This document shows positions 32,828 through 40,911 of a stretch of 64,000 nt of DNA, piece by piece. The stretch spans positions 62,001 to 126,000 of the forward strand of contig JAUZTG010000007.1 of the NCBI GenBank assembly GCA_030734395.1. Reading direction: 5' to 3'. The DNA is from Sarocladium kiliense. Lineage: Eukaryota > Ascomycota > Sordariomycetes > Hypocreales > Sarocladiaceae. The position numbers and the translations under genes were made by a program. The notes under the pieces are model-generated. The model searched no databases, had not been told where the DNA came from, and saw only the letters and a list, made by a program, of their open reading frames with translations. The number at the start of each line of letters is the position of its first letter. The stretch's first letter is position 1.

Positions 32828-35800
32828 CTAGTAGCGGAGACAGACCTTCTCGAAGAAGGCACTGCCTCTCGCCACTTTGATGAACTGGTTGAAGTTCTTG
32901 CCTATTGCCCGGTTGACTGCTGCCGTCGGTGAGGGGGCCAGCCTCATCCGACAACGCGGCGGTACTTTCCGGCAGTAGAAGATGTGGTTCGGTGCTTTGC
33001 GTCGTCCACATGAACAGAGGAGCTGCGCGTCTGCGTGTTCAAACCGCTCGTGGTATTCTGCGAAGTCGCCATGTTGTGATCTAGCAGCAAGGAGATGATG
33101 CAGTGTGCCGCGCGGAAGGTTCAGCTCCGATGGGCATCGCATTGTGGCTGGGAGCTTGAGGGCTCTGTACTGTTCTGGCGCGGATTCTTCCCACCAGACT
33201 TGAAACTCGTCCTTTGGCCGCTGTCTGGCGGCTCGACGCAGGTATGCTAGGGTTGGTAGAGCGCTTGCCGGGCTTGCCTCGAGGCATCCAGCCTTTGCTT
33301 GGGCGTCGGCTTCTTCGTTGCCGGGGATCCCGGTATGGCCTGGTACCCAGCGAACTGTCGTGGCGCCGTGTGTGGCAGCGAGATGTTGGAACTCGATGAA
33401 GACGTCTTGTGAGGAGTCAGAGGGTTTGCCGCGGAGGCACCTGGCCGCGGCAATGTTGTCAAGACAAACGATAATTGGTGTTAGGGCGAAAGTTCCATGG
33501 TATTCGAGGGCTGCTTTGAGCCCTTCCAGGGCGCCAGTGGCCTCGGCGTCGAAGACCTCAGCTGGGCCAAGACGGCCGCAGCCGCGGGCGATTTGTTGTC
33601 CGTCCTGATGTACGACAAATCCATAGCCAGCGGCACCTTCGTCTGTCTTTGAGCCGTCAGAATATACGACCAAGGTAAGTGGGGGGACTTCTTGGAGCCA
33701 GTCCCGGAAGTCTGCAGCTGTGTCCTCTTTGGACGCTGTCTGAAGAGGTTCTTGTTTACTTGGGCAGTGCTGTAGTAGCACCGGCCTCTTGCAGCTCGGT
33801 AAGAGCTCATCGGCCCTGCGAAGGCGCGTCCGAGGGGCCGCAGGTGCTTGCTGATACTTTCGCTTGATCAGCCTGATGATCGCTGGCGGGATGGCCGTGC
33901 GAGTGCGCGAGGCGAGCGGGTGCGCTGCGTCGAGGCTCTTGAGACGAGCTGCGAATCGCAAGCGCGATGCTTCCAGCAGCTGCACAACTGGTGGGATGCC
34001 GCTTTCCCGGTGCAGGGCAGCTATTGGTGTAGTTCTCCACACCGGTAGTACGGCTCGCATGGATTGCTTGAGGCATTTGCTCATCTTCTTGATCAGGGAC
34101 TTTATCTTGGTCGATACTTCTCTCGACGACCGCCACCACGAGGGACGGGTCAGGCCTGGATACCAGGCTTCAGCCCCGAAGAGGAGGACCGGCTCGACGC
34201 ATGCCCGCACTGCCTGTCTCACGAGTGACGAGCGAGGCCCGTGCTTTGTGTTCGTGAGGCTGCGCAGATGGCGGGCCACAGCCTGCGCCTTGGCCGTCCA
34301 CTTCTCCACGTGTGTCTTGAAGGATAGTGTCCTGTCGAGCCAGATCCCGAGCCACCGTATCGCAGCCTCTGGTCGTTTTACCATATCGCCGTGCATCACC
34401 GGAGGAGAGTCCTTTGCTGTGCGTTTTCTGGAGAAGTGCATGACTTCTGTTTTGGCTGGATCGAAGGAGACGCCGTTCGCAGCGCCCCAACCGACTAGTT
34501 CATCGATTCTCTGAGTTGCTTCAGCAGCCGTAGCGTCGAGTGAGTCGCCGATGCACAGGATCGCCGTGTCGTCGGCGTACCCGAAGCGGCTCTGCGCCTT
34601 GCCCAAGTGGTAGATCGGCTCAGTGTAGAGCAGGAAGAGGACCGGGGAAACAGGGGACCCTTGGGGCAGGCCGCATTGCAGAGGTGATGAAGGCGTCGTT
34701 ATGTCTTGGTATCTGATGCGGGCTGACCGATCACTCATAAATGAGTGAACCCATCGTGCGAGGTGCTCCGGCCAGCCTTGTTCCCTGAGTCTTGCCGTAA
34801 GGCGGTTTCGCATCACAGTGTCGAAGGCGCCTTGGATATCCATGGTGACGAGTGTCACGACCTGATCTTTCGCGAAGGCTTCTTCGATGTCGTGTATGAG
34901 GGCAGCGACAAGGTCGACGGCTGACCGCTTAGGCAGTGCTCCGCATTGCTGCGGGTGCAGGACGCCGTAGTGTATGGATGCCCAGGCAAGCCTCCCGGCG
35001 ACGAGGCGTTCGAGGCCTTTCCCGAGGCACGAGAGTAGGGAGATCGGTCGCCAGGAGCGAGGGGAGGTGAGATCCCGTCGCCCCGGTTTTGGGATCATCA
35101 CGACTTCAGCCTCGCGAAATGCCTTTGGATGATAGCCCGACGCCAGGCATCCCTGGAAGAGGGAGCAGACGTGTTTAGCGATGGCGTGCCAGGACGCTCG
35201 TAATAGCTTGACTGTGATGTTGTCTGCGCCCGGTGACGTGTTGCCGGCTCGCAGGATTGCGTCCTTCACTTCTTCAGGCGTCACTTCTGTGGAGAAGGGA
35301 ACTTTTCTGGGCGGGTTGACGGTCTCCCAGGGATCCGGTATATCATTCTCCGAGGTACGTCGCTCCAAGGTAGCGTGTCTCAGTGCCTCGGCCTTCTCTT
35401 GTTGCGTCTCGTATACCACGTCGCCAACTTGTAATGGTGGAGGCTGAAAAGGTCCAGGTGATTTGAACCACCTTGCCGCCTTGAAGATGGAGGAGCTGTC
35501 GGAGAGGTTGTTGATGAGCTCACGCCAGTACCTTCTCTTTTCCCTTCGAGCAATGCGTTGAAAGTCTCTTCTGGCCATCTGCACATCTTTGCAAAAACCG
35601 AGCGGATAAGCCCTCCTGATCACTCGGTATTCGGCAGCAGCGGAGGCGCATTCCTCAGTCCACCAGGGCGCGCTTTTGCCTCTCTTGTATGCTGGTCGTC
35701 CTGCGGCTTTGACAGCCTTCTGAAGGGTCGTCACGAGGTTATATGCCAATGTATCAAGCTGTTCGTGGGTGGATATGTTGATCGGCACGTTCGTGACTGT

Positions 35801-36562
35801 AGCTTCGACAATCTCGACGAACCGCTTTACCTCCTCATCAGAGGAAAGTCGGACTCGATCAGTGTGCGCTGATACGAGGCGCAGCTCGGGGAGGAGCACG
35901 CTCAGTGTGAAGTGGTCGGAGCTGGTGGCCAGATGGTCCTCGATGGTGGCCTCGGCTAGACTAATATTGCTGAAGGCCAAGTCTATCGTGTTGCCGCGTG
36001 GGTTGGTAGGCACATCAATCTCATTCAGCAGAGCAAGCTCGTTGCGTGATGCCCAGGAGGCGATCGCTTCACCTCGGTGCTGCGGGCGACCTGTCTGCCA
36101 CGCGGGATGCTTTGCATTGAAGTCGCCCGCCACCAAGCATTTTGGGGGGATGGGCCAATGTAGTAGGGTTTCAAGTGCGGTATCGTAGCCTGGTTGCCGA
36201 TAGAAGTTGACTACTGTGACGTCGTTCACTTTGAGCCAGAGTATGTCTCTTGACGTTGCTGGGCGGACTTGATCTGCTAGGAGACTGGGCCGTCTCCTGA
36301 TATATGACATGACCCTGGGTCGAGTGTCTGTGTTGGTCCAGTGATCTACAGGGGAGAAGGTATCGTAGGAAGGGTGCGTCTTGGTGAGGCATTGATCCTT
36401 TATTATTGCTGTCCATGGCTCTTGGAGAAGGACGATGTCGTACTGCTCGGTGTCAGCGAGGGCGAGGGCACAGTCGTGCGCAGGTGGGTTCTTGCCGACG
36501 TTTGCCTGGAAGACCCTGAGGCTTCCTTTGCCATCTCTGTTCATGCGCGGTCGTCTTGTCAT
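32828..36562 (-). CDS. LINE ORF2: endonuclease, reverse transcriptase, RNase H, 1244 aa
   Basis: Domain order: APE-type endonuclease (about residues 14-235; FQANVGK, VLLQEPW, LVAGDFNAKHP, SSDHFTL); reverse transcriptase (about 490-760; MIPKPGRRD, MDIQGAFD, GLPQGSPVSP and the catalytic FGYADD); RNase H (about 975-1105; VVYSDGSKTDEG, DAEATGA, CLDNIAAARC, NEEADAQAK, with the D-E-D-D residues present); and a C-terminal Cys/His segment (CSCGRRKAPNHIFYC). It nicks target DNA and copies the element RNA onto it. Its ATG overlaps the ORF1 stop as ATGA, implying reinitiation after ORF1. No stop or frameshift. Confidence 0.93.
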   Translation of the reverse strand: MTRRPRMNRDGKGSLRVFQANVGKNPPAHDCALALADTEQYDIVLLQEPWTAIIKDQCLTKTHPSYDTFSPVDHWTNTDTRPRVMSYIRRRPSLLADQVRPATSRDILWLKVNDVTVVNFYRQPGYDTALETLLHWPIPPKCLVAGDFNAKHPAWQTGRPQHRGEAIASWASRNELALLNEIDVPTNPRGNTIDLAFSNISLAEATIEDHLATSSDHFTLSVLLPELRLVSAHTDRVRLSSDEEVKRFVEIVEATVTNVPINISTHEQLDTLAYNLVTTLQKAVKAAGRPAYKRGKSAPWWTEECASAAAEYRVIRRAYPLGFCKDVQMARRDFQRIARREKRRYWRELINNLSDSSSIFKAARWFKSPGPFQPPPLQVGDVVYETQQEKAEALRHATLERRTSENDIPDPWETVNPPRKVPFSTEVTPEEVKDAILRAGNTSPGADNITVKLLRASWHAIAKHVCSLFQGCLASGYHPKAFREAEVVMIPKPGRRDLTSPRSWRPISLLSCLGKGLERLVAGRLAWASIHYGVLHPQQCGALPKRSAVDLVAALIHDIEEAFAKDQVVTLVTMDIQGAFDTVMRNRLTARLREQGWPEHLARWVHSFMSDRSARIRYQDITTPSSPLQCGLPQGSPVSPVLFLLYTEPIYHLGKAQSRFGYADDTAILCIGDSLDATAAEATQRIDELVGWGAANGVSFDPAKTEVMHFSRKRTAKDSPPVMHGDMVKRPEAAIRWLGIWLDRTLSFKTHVEKWTAKAQAVARHLRSLTNTKHGPRSSLVRQAVRACVEPVLLFGAEAWYPGLTRPSWWRSSREVSTKIKSLIKKMSKCLKQSMRAVLPVWRTTPIAALHRESGIPPVVQLLEASRLRFAARLKSLDAAHPLASRTRTAIPPAIIRLIKRKYQQAPAAPRTRLRRADELLPSCKRPVLLQHCPSKQEPLQTASKEDTAADFRDWLQEVPPLTLVVYSDGSKTDEGAAGYGFVVHQDGQQIARGCGRLGPAEVFDAEATGALEGLKAALEYHGTFALTPIIVCLDNIAAARCLRGKPSDSSQDVFIEFQHLAATHGATTVRWVPGHTGIPGNEEADAQAKAGCLEASPASALPTLAYLRRAARQRPKDEFQVWWEESAPEQYRALKLPATMRCPSELNLPRGTLHHLLAARSQHGDFAEYHERFEHADAQLLCSCGRRKAPNHIFYCRKVPPRCRMRLAPSPTAAVNRAIGKNFNQFIKVARGSAFFEKVCLRY

Positions 36563-38205
36563 AGGTTCGCCGCGGGTTCATGTTGTCGACGCCTCTTGAG
36601 ACGAGAGGCTATTGCCTCGGGCTCTGTTGCCGCGGGCTCTATAGTGGTTGCCACCACGATACATGACGGTGAGGAGACCGCAATCTCATCGACAGGGCTT
36701 GCAGGCCGAGTGGTCTGCCCCGGCACTGCTTCTTGATCGGTCCGCGGCTGGGTATCCCCGCCATGGGGCAGAACTTGCACACGATTGCCCTGCATTTCAG
36801 GATTCTTCTGATAGAACAGCTCTCTGCCGATCTTTCGGATCGCGGCTTTCTGTTCCCTTGTCAGGGGTCGCAGCACCCCATGAGCCCTCTTGGGCCGTGC
36901 TAGACAGTTCGTGGTGTCGTCGGCCTCATGCGGTGCGAGGCAGTTGATGCACTGGGTCGGCGTGCTGCAAGCTTCTGTCCCATGGGCGGGCTTGCCGCAG
37001 GTCTTGCAGATCGGTAGTCGTTTGCAGCCTCGCGGGCCATGGTAGTCCCAGCAGACAGTGCATTGTCTTGGCGGTTGTGGCTTGTTGATGAGTGCGGCGG
37101 GTGAGCTCGTTCCGAATAGGGTCCAGAAGCGTTTCGTCGGTTCCGTGAAAGACACAATGAGGGTCTTCGTTGGAAGTTCGTTGGAGTCGTGGCGGGACGG
37201 CTTGACACTCACAGGCTCGAGGCCAGTCTGGCATTTGATCTCGTCTAAGGTAGCTGTGTCGTAGTTCACTTCATTGCCATGTAAGTCTGTCAGTCGACGG
37301 GGACAGTTGTGCACAACGTATTTGTACCACCTCTGGCTCGCCTCAACATTGATTGCGCCCAGTTCACGGGACCAGTCTTCTTTCTGTTGAAGTAATTTGT
37401 CGCGGGTTGCTGCGTCAGCTGGTCGAATCGCCCAACCGGTAGCAACCGGGATGGCATGTATTAGCTGAGGGTTGATGCCTGCTTTTTGCGCGACGTGCGT
37501 TCGAATTGCGTAGCTGGTTTGTGTCCTAGCTTGTGCTTCGGGCTCTAGCCGCACGAAGACCCGAAGATCTTCAGCAGGGCGGACGAGTGGGGTGGCAGGA
37601 CCCTGTAACTGAGCATGTGGAAAGCCGTCATTTTGTCGTTGGTGGTGGGGGTGGGGGATCTCAGGGGTTCCAGTCGGAAGGGTACTTGGTGGCAAGCCAG
37701 CGGCGACGCTGCTGTATGTCGGTATCGGTGCCGGCGTAGTTGAGTTCAGGGCGTGGCTCCAGTAGTCTAGGAAGTTGTTCGAAAATTGATGGGCAAAGTC
37801 TCGTCCCTGTTTGGATGTGAACTGTTTCGCTGTCTCGTCGAAGGCTGCACAGAAGGCTCGGAAGACAGTGAGCTTGGTGTTATACGTCTCAGTATGCGCT
37901 TGCACAAGTCGATCTGCTGATTCCGCAATGCTGATTGGTTGACTCTCTCCTTGAAGCGCCTGATTCGGTAGCGCGTCGATGGTAGCGTGCTGCGGCCCTT
38001 CCGTGCCTACAGCAGTTGTGTTCCGGTTGGTGGGTGATGATGGCGTCTTAGCTAGTTGCGGCTGTCGCCTTGGTAGAGCAGTGATAGGCTGCTCGACCGC
38101 AGGAACGCTTCTACGTAGTAGGGCTGCACGCGCCCTTTGAGGTGTGATGACTTCCCACGTGAGGCCATCTGGGAATGCTTGGGAGCCCGGCGTGGCGGCT
38201 GCCAT
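36559..38205 (-). CDS. LINE ORF1: gag-like nucleic-acid-binding protein, 548 aa
   Basis: The N-terminal half is low-complexity and Pro/Thr-rich. The C-terminal third has three zinc knuckles: CTVCWDYHGPRGC, CKTCGKPAHGTEAC (C-x2-C-x4-H-x4-C) and CINCLAPHEADDTTNC. This is the usual ORF1 arrangement of Tad/I-type elements, and the protein binds element RNA. The start is the first ATG after a GC-rich leader (MAAATPGSQAF). The stop TGA shares bases with the ORF2 ATG. The C-terminus is basic (SRLKRRRQHEP). Confidence 0.88.
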   Translation of the reverse strand: MAAATPGSQAFPDGLTWEVITPQRARAALLRRSVPAVEQPITALPRRQPQLAKTPSSPTNRNTTAVGTEGPQHATIDALPNQALQGESQPISIAESADRLVQAHTETYNTKLTVFRAFCAAFDETAKQFTSKQGRDFAHQFSNNFLDYWSHALNSTTPAPIPTYSSVAAGLPPSTLPTGTPEIPHPHHQRQNDGFPHAQLQGPATPLVRPAEDLRVFVRLEPEAQARTQTSYAIRTHVAQKAGINPQLIHAIPVATGWAIRPADAATRDKLLQQKEDWSRELGAINVEASQRWYKYVVHNCPRRLTDLHGNEVNYDTATLDEIKCQTGLEPVSVKPSRHDSNELPTKTLIVSFTEPTKRFWTLFGTSSPAALINKPQPPRQCTVCWDYHGPRGCKRLPICKTCGKPAHGTEACSTPTQCINCLAPHEADDTTNCLARPKRAHGVLRPLTREQKAAIRKIGRELFYQKNPEMQGNRVQVLPHGGDTQPRTDQEAVPGQTTRPASPVDEIAVSSPSCIVVATTIEPAATEPEAIASRLKRRRQHEPAANL

Positions 38206-38376
38206 CGCCGCGGCCAGAGGCTACGCGGAGCGTGGATTGGACGTTTCGTGATGCAATTGTTAGGCGAATGTATGTAGGATAGGGCTACTTTCTTAACAGC
38301 AGCGTGCCAAGAAAGTATGATGACAAAGGAAGGTGGGTCCAGCGACGTGAAGGTCGCTCAAGCCCCCTATAGGGTA

Positions 38377-38422
38377 ACGTAATCTACCCCCTTCCCGGAC
38401 ACACCCCCTACTCGGACACAAA
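38377..38422. repeat. Left terminal inverted repeat of the Fot1-type element
   Basis: Begins ACGTAATCTACCCCC right after the TA. Pairs with 40440-40485 on the opposite strand. Confidence 0.9.
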
Positions 38423-38504
38423 ACTCCCCACCAAACGCGACCGGCACTTTCGTGCAAGACAAAACACAACATTTGACGACAACACAAAGCAAGAGGTAGG
38501 TAGA

Positions 38505-40217
38505 TCAATTCAGGACTATTTTGCACGTACGGGCAGTGTGTTCAAAAGACCGGCATTTACTGCACCTTCGTGGTGCTCGCTGTCCTGGGACACTTAGCTC
38601 CTCCTCTATCTGTCGTTGGACCCGTTCCCCTTCTTCTCGCCGTCGTTTTGCCCGCTCATCTTCCTTTTCTCTCCGTCGCTTGGCCCGCTCTTCTTCTATT
38701 TCTCGCCGTAGCTTGAACCATTCCGCGTTTTCTAGCCGCCGTCGCTCGGCCCGCTCCTCTTCTTCCTGCCGTCGCCTAGCCCGCTCCTCCTCCTTCTCTC
38801 GCCGACGCTTGACACGCTCCCATTCTTCCTCTTCACGTCGCTTAGCACGCTCTTCTTCTTCTTCTCTCCGTCGCTTTACCCTAGCCGTGCCTTCTGCAAC
38901 AGACAGAGTGCCGCCGTCACTAATGTATTCGAGGCGTTGTTCTCTCTTCCGCTTTCGCTGTTGGTTTTCTGACCGAAGCTGCCTGTTTTCGTCGGCAAGT
39001 AGGACGGCGCTGTGCATGGCCATTTGGCAACCTTTGATAAGCTGGTTGATAGCCTGTGAGACCGGCGAGCCTGCATTGTGTGGTCGGCGCTGAAGAAGGC
39101 GTTCGGCGTGGGTGGTAAGCTGGTTAACGTTATACGGGGTCATGTAGGCTTCCCGGCTTCGATGCGGGCTCGGAGTGTGCTTGTCGCTGTGATCGATGCC
39201 GTGACTGTTGCCGACTTTGTCAACCTGAACCTGTAGCCGAAACAGTACCCGGGTAGGATCGAATGGGGAAAGACCTGTGGCTATGAATCCGCTTCGGATG
39301 TTTGACGGCGAGAGTGCTTGTTGGCGAGCCCCTACGTATAGAGGAAGGAAGTCCTGCTTGTCGATGTGGTTGATCCCGGCTAGCATCTTTTCTTGAACCT
39401 TCCGGCCATAGATGGTTTTTAACGGCGAGAAGCAGCCGACATCGAGAGGCTGCAGGAGATGTGAGGAATGCGGCGGCATTTGGAGCGCCACGATACAATT
39501 CTCCGTACAGTACTTGTCGAATTCCGGCGTAACGTGGCTGCCATGCCCATCGAGAATAAGAAGTCGATGTGTTCCAATCGTGCGGCGCCGTGTGTTTAGG
39601 TCGAAAACTTCCTTTAGCCAATGCAAAGCAAGGTCGTCGGATGTCCAGCCTTTCTCACTCACAGCAATATGCCAGTCACTCGGTACACCAGACTCATACC
39701 AACTTGCTTGGTGGAGTTTGCCTTGGAAGATGACTTTGGCCGGTAGTGCCCAACCTTGGCAATTAATAGACTCAATCACCGTAACCCACTCGCGATTTCC
39801 CGGCTGCGTGGCCACAGGCCGACCTCGCCGATCGGACCTAGTAAGGACTCTAGCTGTCGCAATAACTCCCATTTGAAAACCCGTCTCATCGAAGTTGTAG
39901 ACATCCTCGTCAAGAATCCCCCATTTCTGCTTGGTCCTTGCCACTCGATCGTACCATTCCTGTATCTTTTGGGGGTCCTCGCATTTTGCGCGTTGGTAAT
40001 CGTATCGGCGAGAGTACTTTGCCTTGATTTCATCGTGGCGGCTAACGAATTTTCGCACCCAGTTTTCGCCGACATTATCCTGGCTTCGCTCAGAAAGCAA
40101 TAAATTGGCCATCCGGCGAGTATAAGCCACCGTTGGCGGCATACCGCGCTCGTCCATCGACAAAATCCATTGTGCAAGGGCAGTCTCTTCCGTTACTGTC
40201 AACTTCCGCTTGCTCAT
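38505..40217 (-). CDS. Fot1-type DDE transposase (570 aa open; N-terminus frameshifted)
   Basis: A CENP-B-like DNA-binding region (MSKRKLTVTEETALAQWILS, GENWVRKFVSRHDEIKAKYS) is followed by the DDE domain: NFDETGFQMGV, LILDGHGSH and LLQPLDVGCFSPLK supply the three Asp. After about residue 440 comes a charged coiled coil of repeated (E)ERAKRRREEE units, then a CCHC knuckle CSKCRSFEHTARTC. Upstream of 40217 the same protein continues one base out of frame: REAARTYDVPHSTISDRLNG joins it in frame, but the natural start MMATQGQSIPYEERVQFAVQ near 40390 does not. The copy thus lacks part of its first helix-turn-helix unless a downstream ATG suffices. Without that lesion it would be nearly 630 aa. 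Confidence 0.85.
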   Translation of the reverse strand: MSKRKLTVTEETALAQWILSMDERGMPPTVAYTRRMANLLLSERSQDNVGENWVRKFVSRHDEIKAKYSRRYDYQRAKCEDPQKIQEWYDRVARTKQKWGILDEDVYNFDETGFQMGVIATARVLTRSDRRGRPVATQPGNREWVTVIESINCQGWALPAKVIFQGKLHQASWYESGVPSDWHIAVSEKGWTSDDLALHWLKEVFDLNTRRRTIGTHRLLILDGHGSHVTPEFDKYCTENCIVALQMPPHSSHLLQPLDVGCFSPLKTIYGRKVQEKMLAGINHIDKQDFLPLYVGARQQALSPSNIRSGFIATGLSPFDPTRVLFRLQVQVDKVGNSHGIDHSDKHTPSPHRSREAYMTPYNVNQLTTHAERLLQRRPHNAGSPVSQAINQLIKGCQMAMHSAVLLADENRQLRSENQQRKRKREQRLEYISDGGTLSVAEGTARVKRRREEEEERAKRREEEEWERVKRRREKEEERARRRQEEEERAERRRLENAEWFKLRREIEEERAKRRREKEDERAKRRREEGERVQRQIEEELSVPGQRAPRRCSKCRSFEHTARTCKIVLN

Positions 40218-40439
40218 CTGCGCATCGCGTCGGGGCAGAACGCCATTGAGTCGATCGCTGATTGTCGAGTGAGGGACGTCGTATGTTCGGGCGGCTTCAC
40301 GGGCACTGATTCGATCTCCTTGACAGGGCTTGGACAGCGAATTGGACCCGCTCTTCGTACGGAATTGATTGGCCTTGTGTTGCCATCATGGTGTGCGGTT
40401 TCGTGGTGTTTGTGGGGTCGCGTCCCGACACTGGGAATA

Positions 40440-40485
40440 TTTGTGTCCGAGTAGGGGGTGTGTCCGGGTAGGGGGTAGATTACGT
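40440..40485. repeat. Right terminal inverted repeat of the Fot1-type element
   Basis: Ends GGGGGTAGATTACGT just before the TA at 40486. One mismatch against the left repeat was noted (T against A in CCCCCTTCC/CCCCCTACC). Confidence 0.9.
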
Positions 40486-40665
40486 TACGGGACGTGCTCG
40501 GCTCCTGGCTATGTCTACAGGAGGTGGACACTAGATTAGTCATCAGATTGACAAAGTTTCACCACTGGTGATCCATTTCTGGACGTAAACAAAGACCACC
40601 ACCCAACATGTCGTGGGCTCTATGGCGCATCCTTCCGTACCTGCCGCCCGTCAGCGGGTCCACTC

Positions 40666-40911
40666 TTAGCGTACTGTGTCAACCCAGGTGCGATCAAGAC
40701 AGAGATAACAAGGGTCGTTCCTGAAACAGCACGGAATGCACTCCCTGATCGACCGGACGTGGCGGGTGACACCATTACGTGGCTAGCAGCGGAGCGGAAA
40801 GAATGGCTCGGTGGACGGTACGTTAGCTGTCCTTGGGACATGGAAGAGCTTTTGGAAAAGAAGGAAGAGATCATCTCGGGGGATAAGTTGAAGCTGAGGC
40901 TGGTCTTTTGA
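40666..40911 (+). pseudogene. Short-chain dehydrogenase, C-terminal fragment
   Basis: The frame reads AYCVNPGAIKTEITRVVPET, AGDTITWLAAERKEWLGGRY and VSCPWDMEELLEKKEEIISG to a TGA at 40909. This is the C-terminal part of a classical SDR (VNPGxIxT motif, then the usual WLAAERxxWLxGRYxxxxWD end). The cofactor-binding motif and YxxxK are missing. The homology begins right after the truncated LINE copy ends at about 40660, so the LINE insertion or a linked deletion removed the rest. It is not closely similar to the SDR at 58941. Confidence 0.75.

Larger units (their letters stand above)
32222..38320 (-). mobile_element. Tad-like non-LTR retrotransposon (LINE) with both ORFs open
   Basis: About 6.1 kb on the minus strand: a short 5' region, ORF1 (38205-36559), ORF2 (36562-32828), a 3' UTR of about 400 bp and a repeat tail. 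Both ORFs are uninterrupted, and all catalytic motifs of endonuclease, reverse transcriptase and RNase H are present, so it could be autonomous. The 5' limit is not exact but lies before 38337, where the 3' end of a sister copy begins. No target-site duplication could be fixed by eye. Confidence 0.85.
38377..40485. mobile_element. Fot1/pogo-type DNA transposon, 2109 bp, with TIRs and TA duplication
   Basis: The ends carry inverted repeats of about 46 bp starting ACGTAATCTACCCCCT and continuing through CGGACACACCCCCTACTC, with one mismatch seen. TA flanks both sides (38375-38376 and 40486-40487). Removing the element and one TA rejoins a sequence present uninterrupted in the neighbouring LINE (32402-32630), so this is a proven insertion. 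It encodes one DDE transposase on the minus strand. Confidence 0.93.
38337..40660 (-). mobile_element. 3'-terminal fragment of a second LINE copy, split by the Fot1-type element
   Basis: 38337-38376 matches 32402-32441 of the LINE with four differences over 40 bp. 40488-40660 matches LINE positions 32442 to about 32630 (GGACGTAAACAAAGACCACC, CTCTATGGCGCATCCTTCCG, CGTCAGCGGGTC). Together they make about 210 bp of LINE 3' UTR: a 5'-truncated copy whose 3' end abuts the full-length LINE and whose body was interrupted at TA by the Fot1-type transposon. Confidence 0.85.

Noticed and set aside
32500..38500. Many plus-strand ORFs opposite the LINE and the Fot1-type gene (for example 33864-34514, 38521-39093)
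   Set aside because: They are shadows of GC-rich coding on the minus strand. The Arg/Ser text at 38521-39093 is the complement of the coiled-coil repeats.
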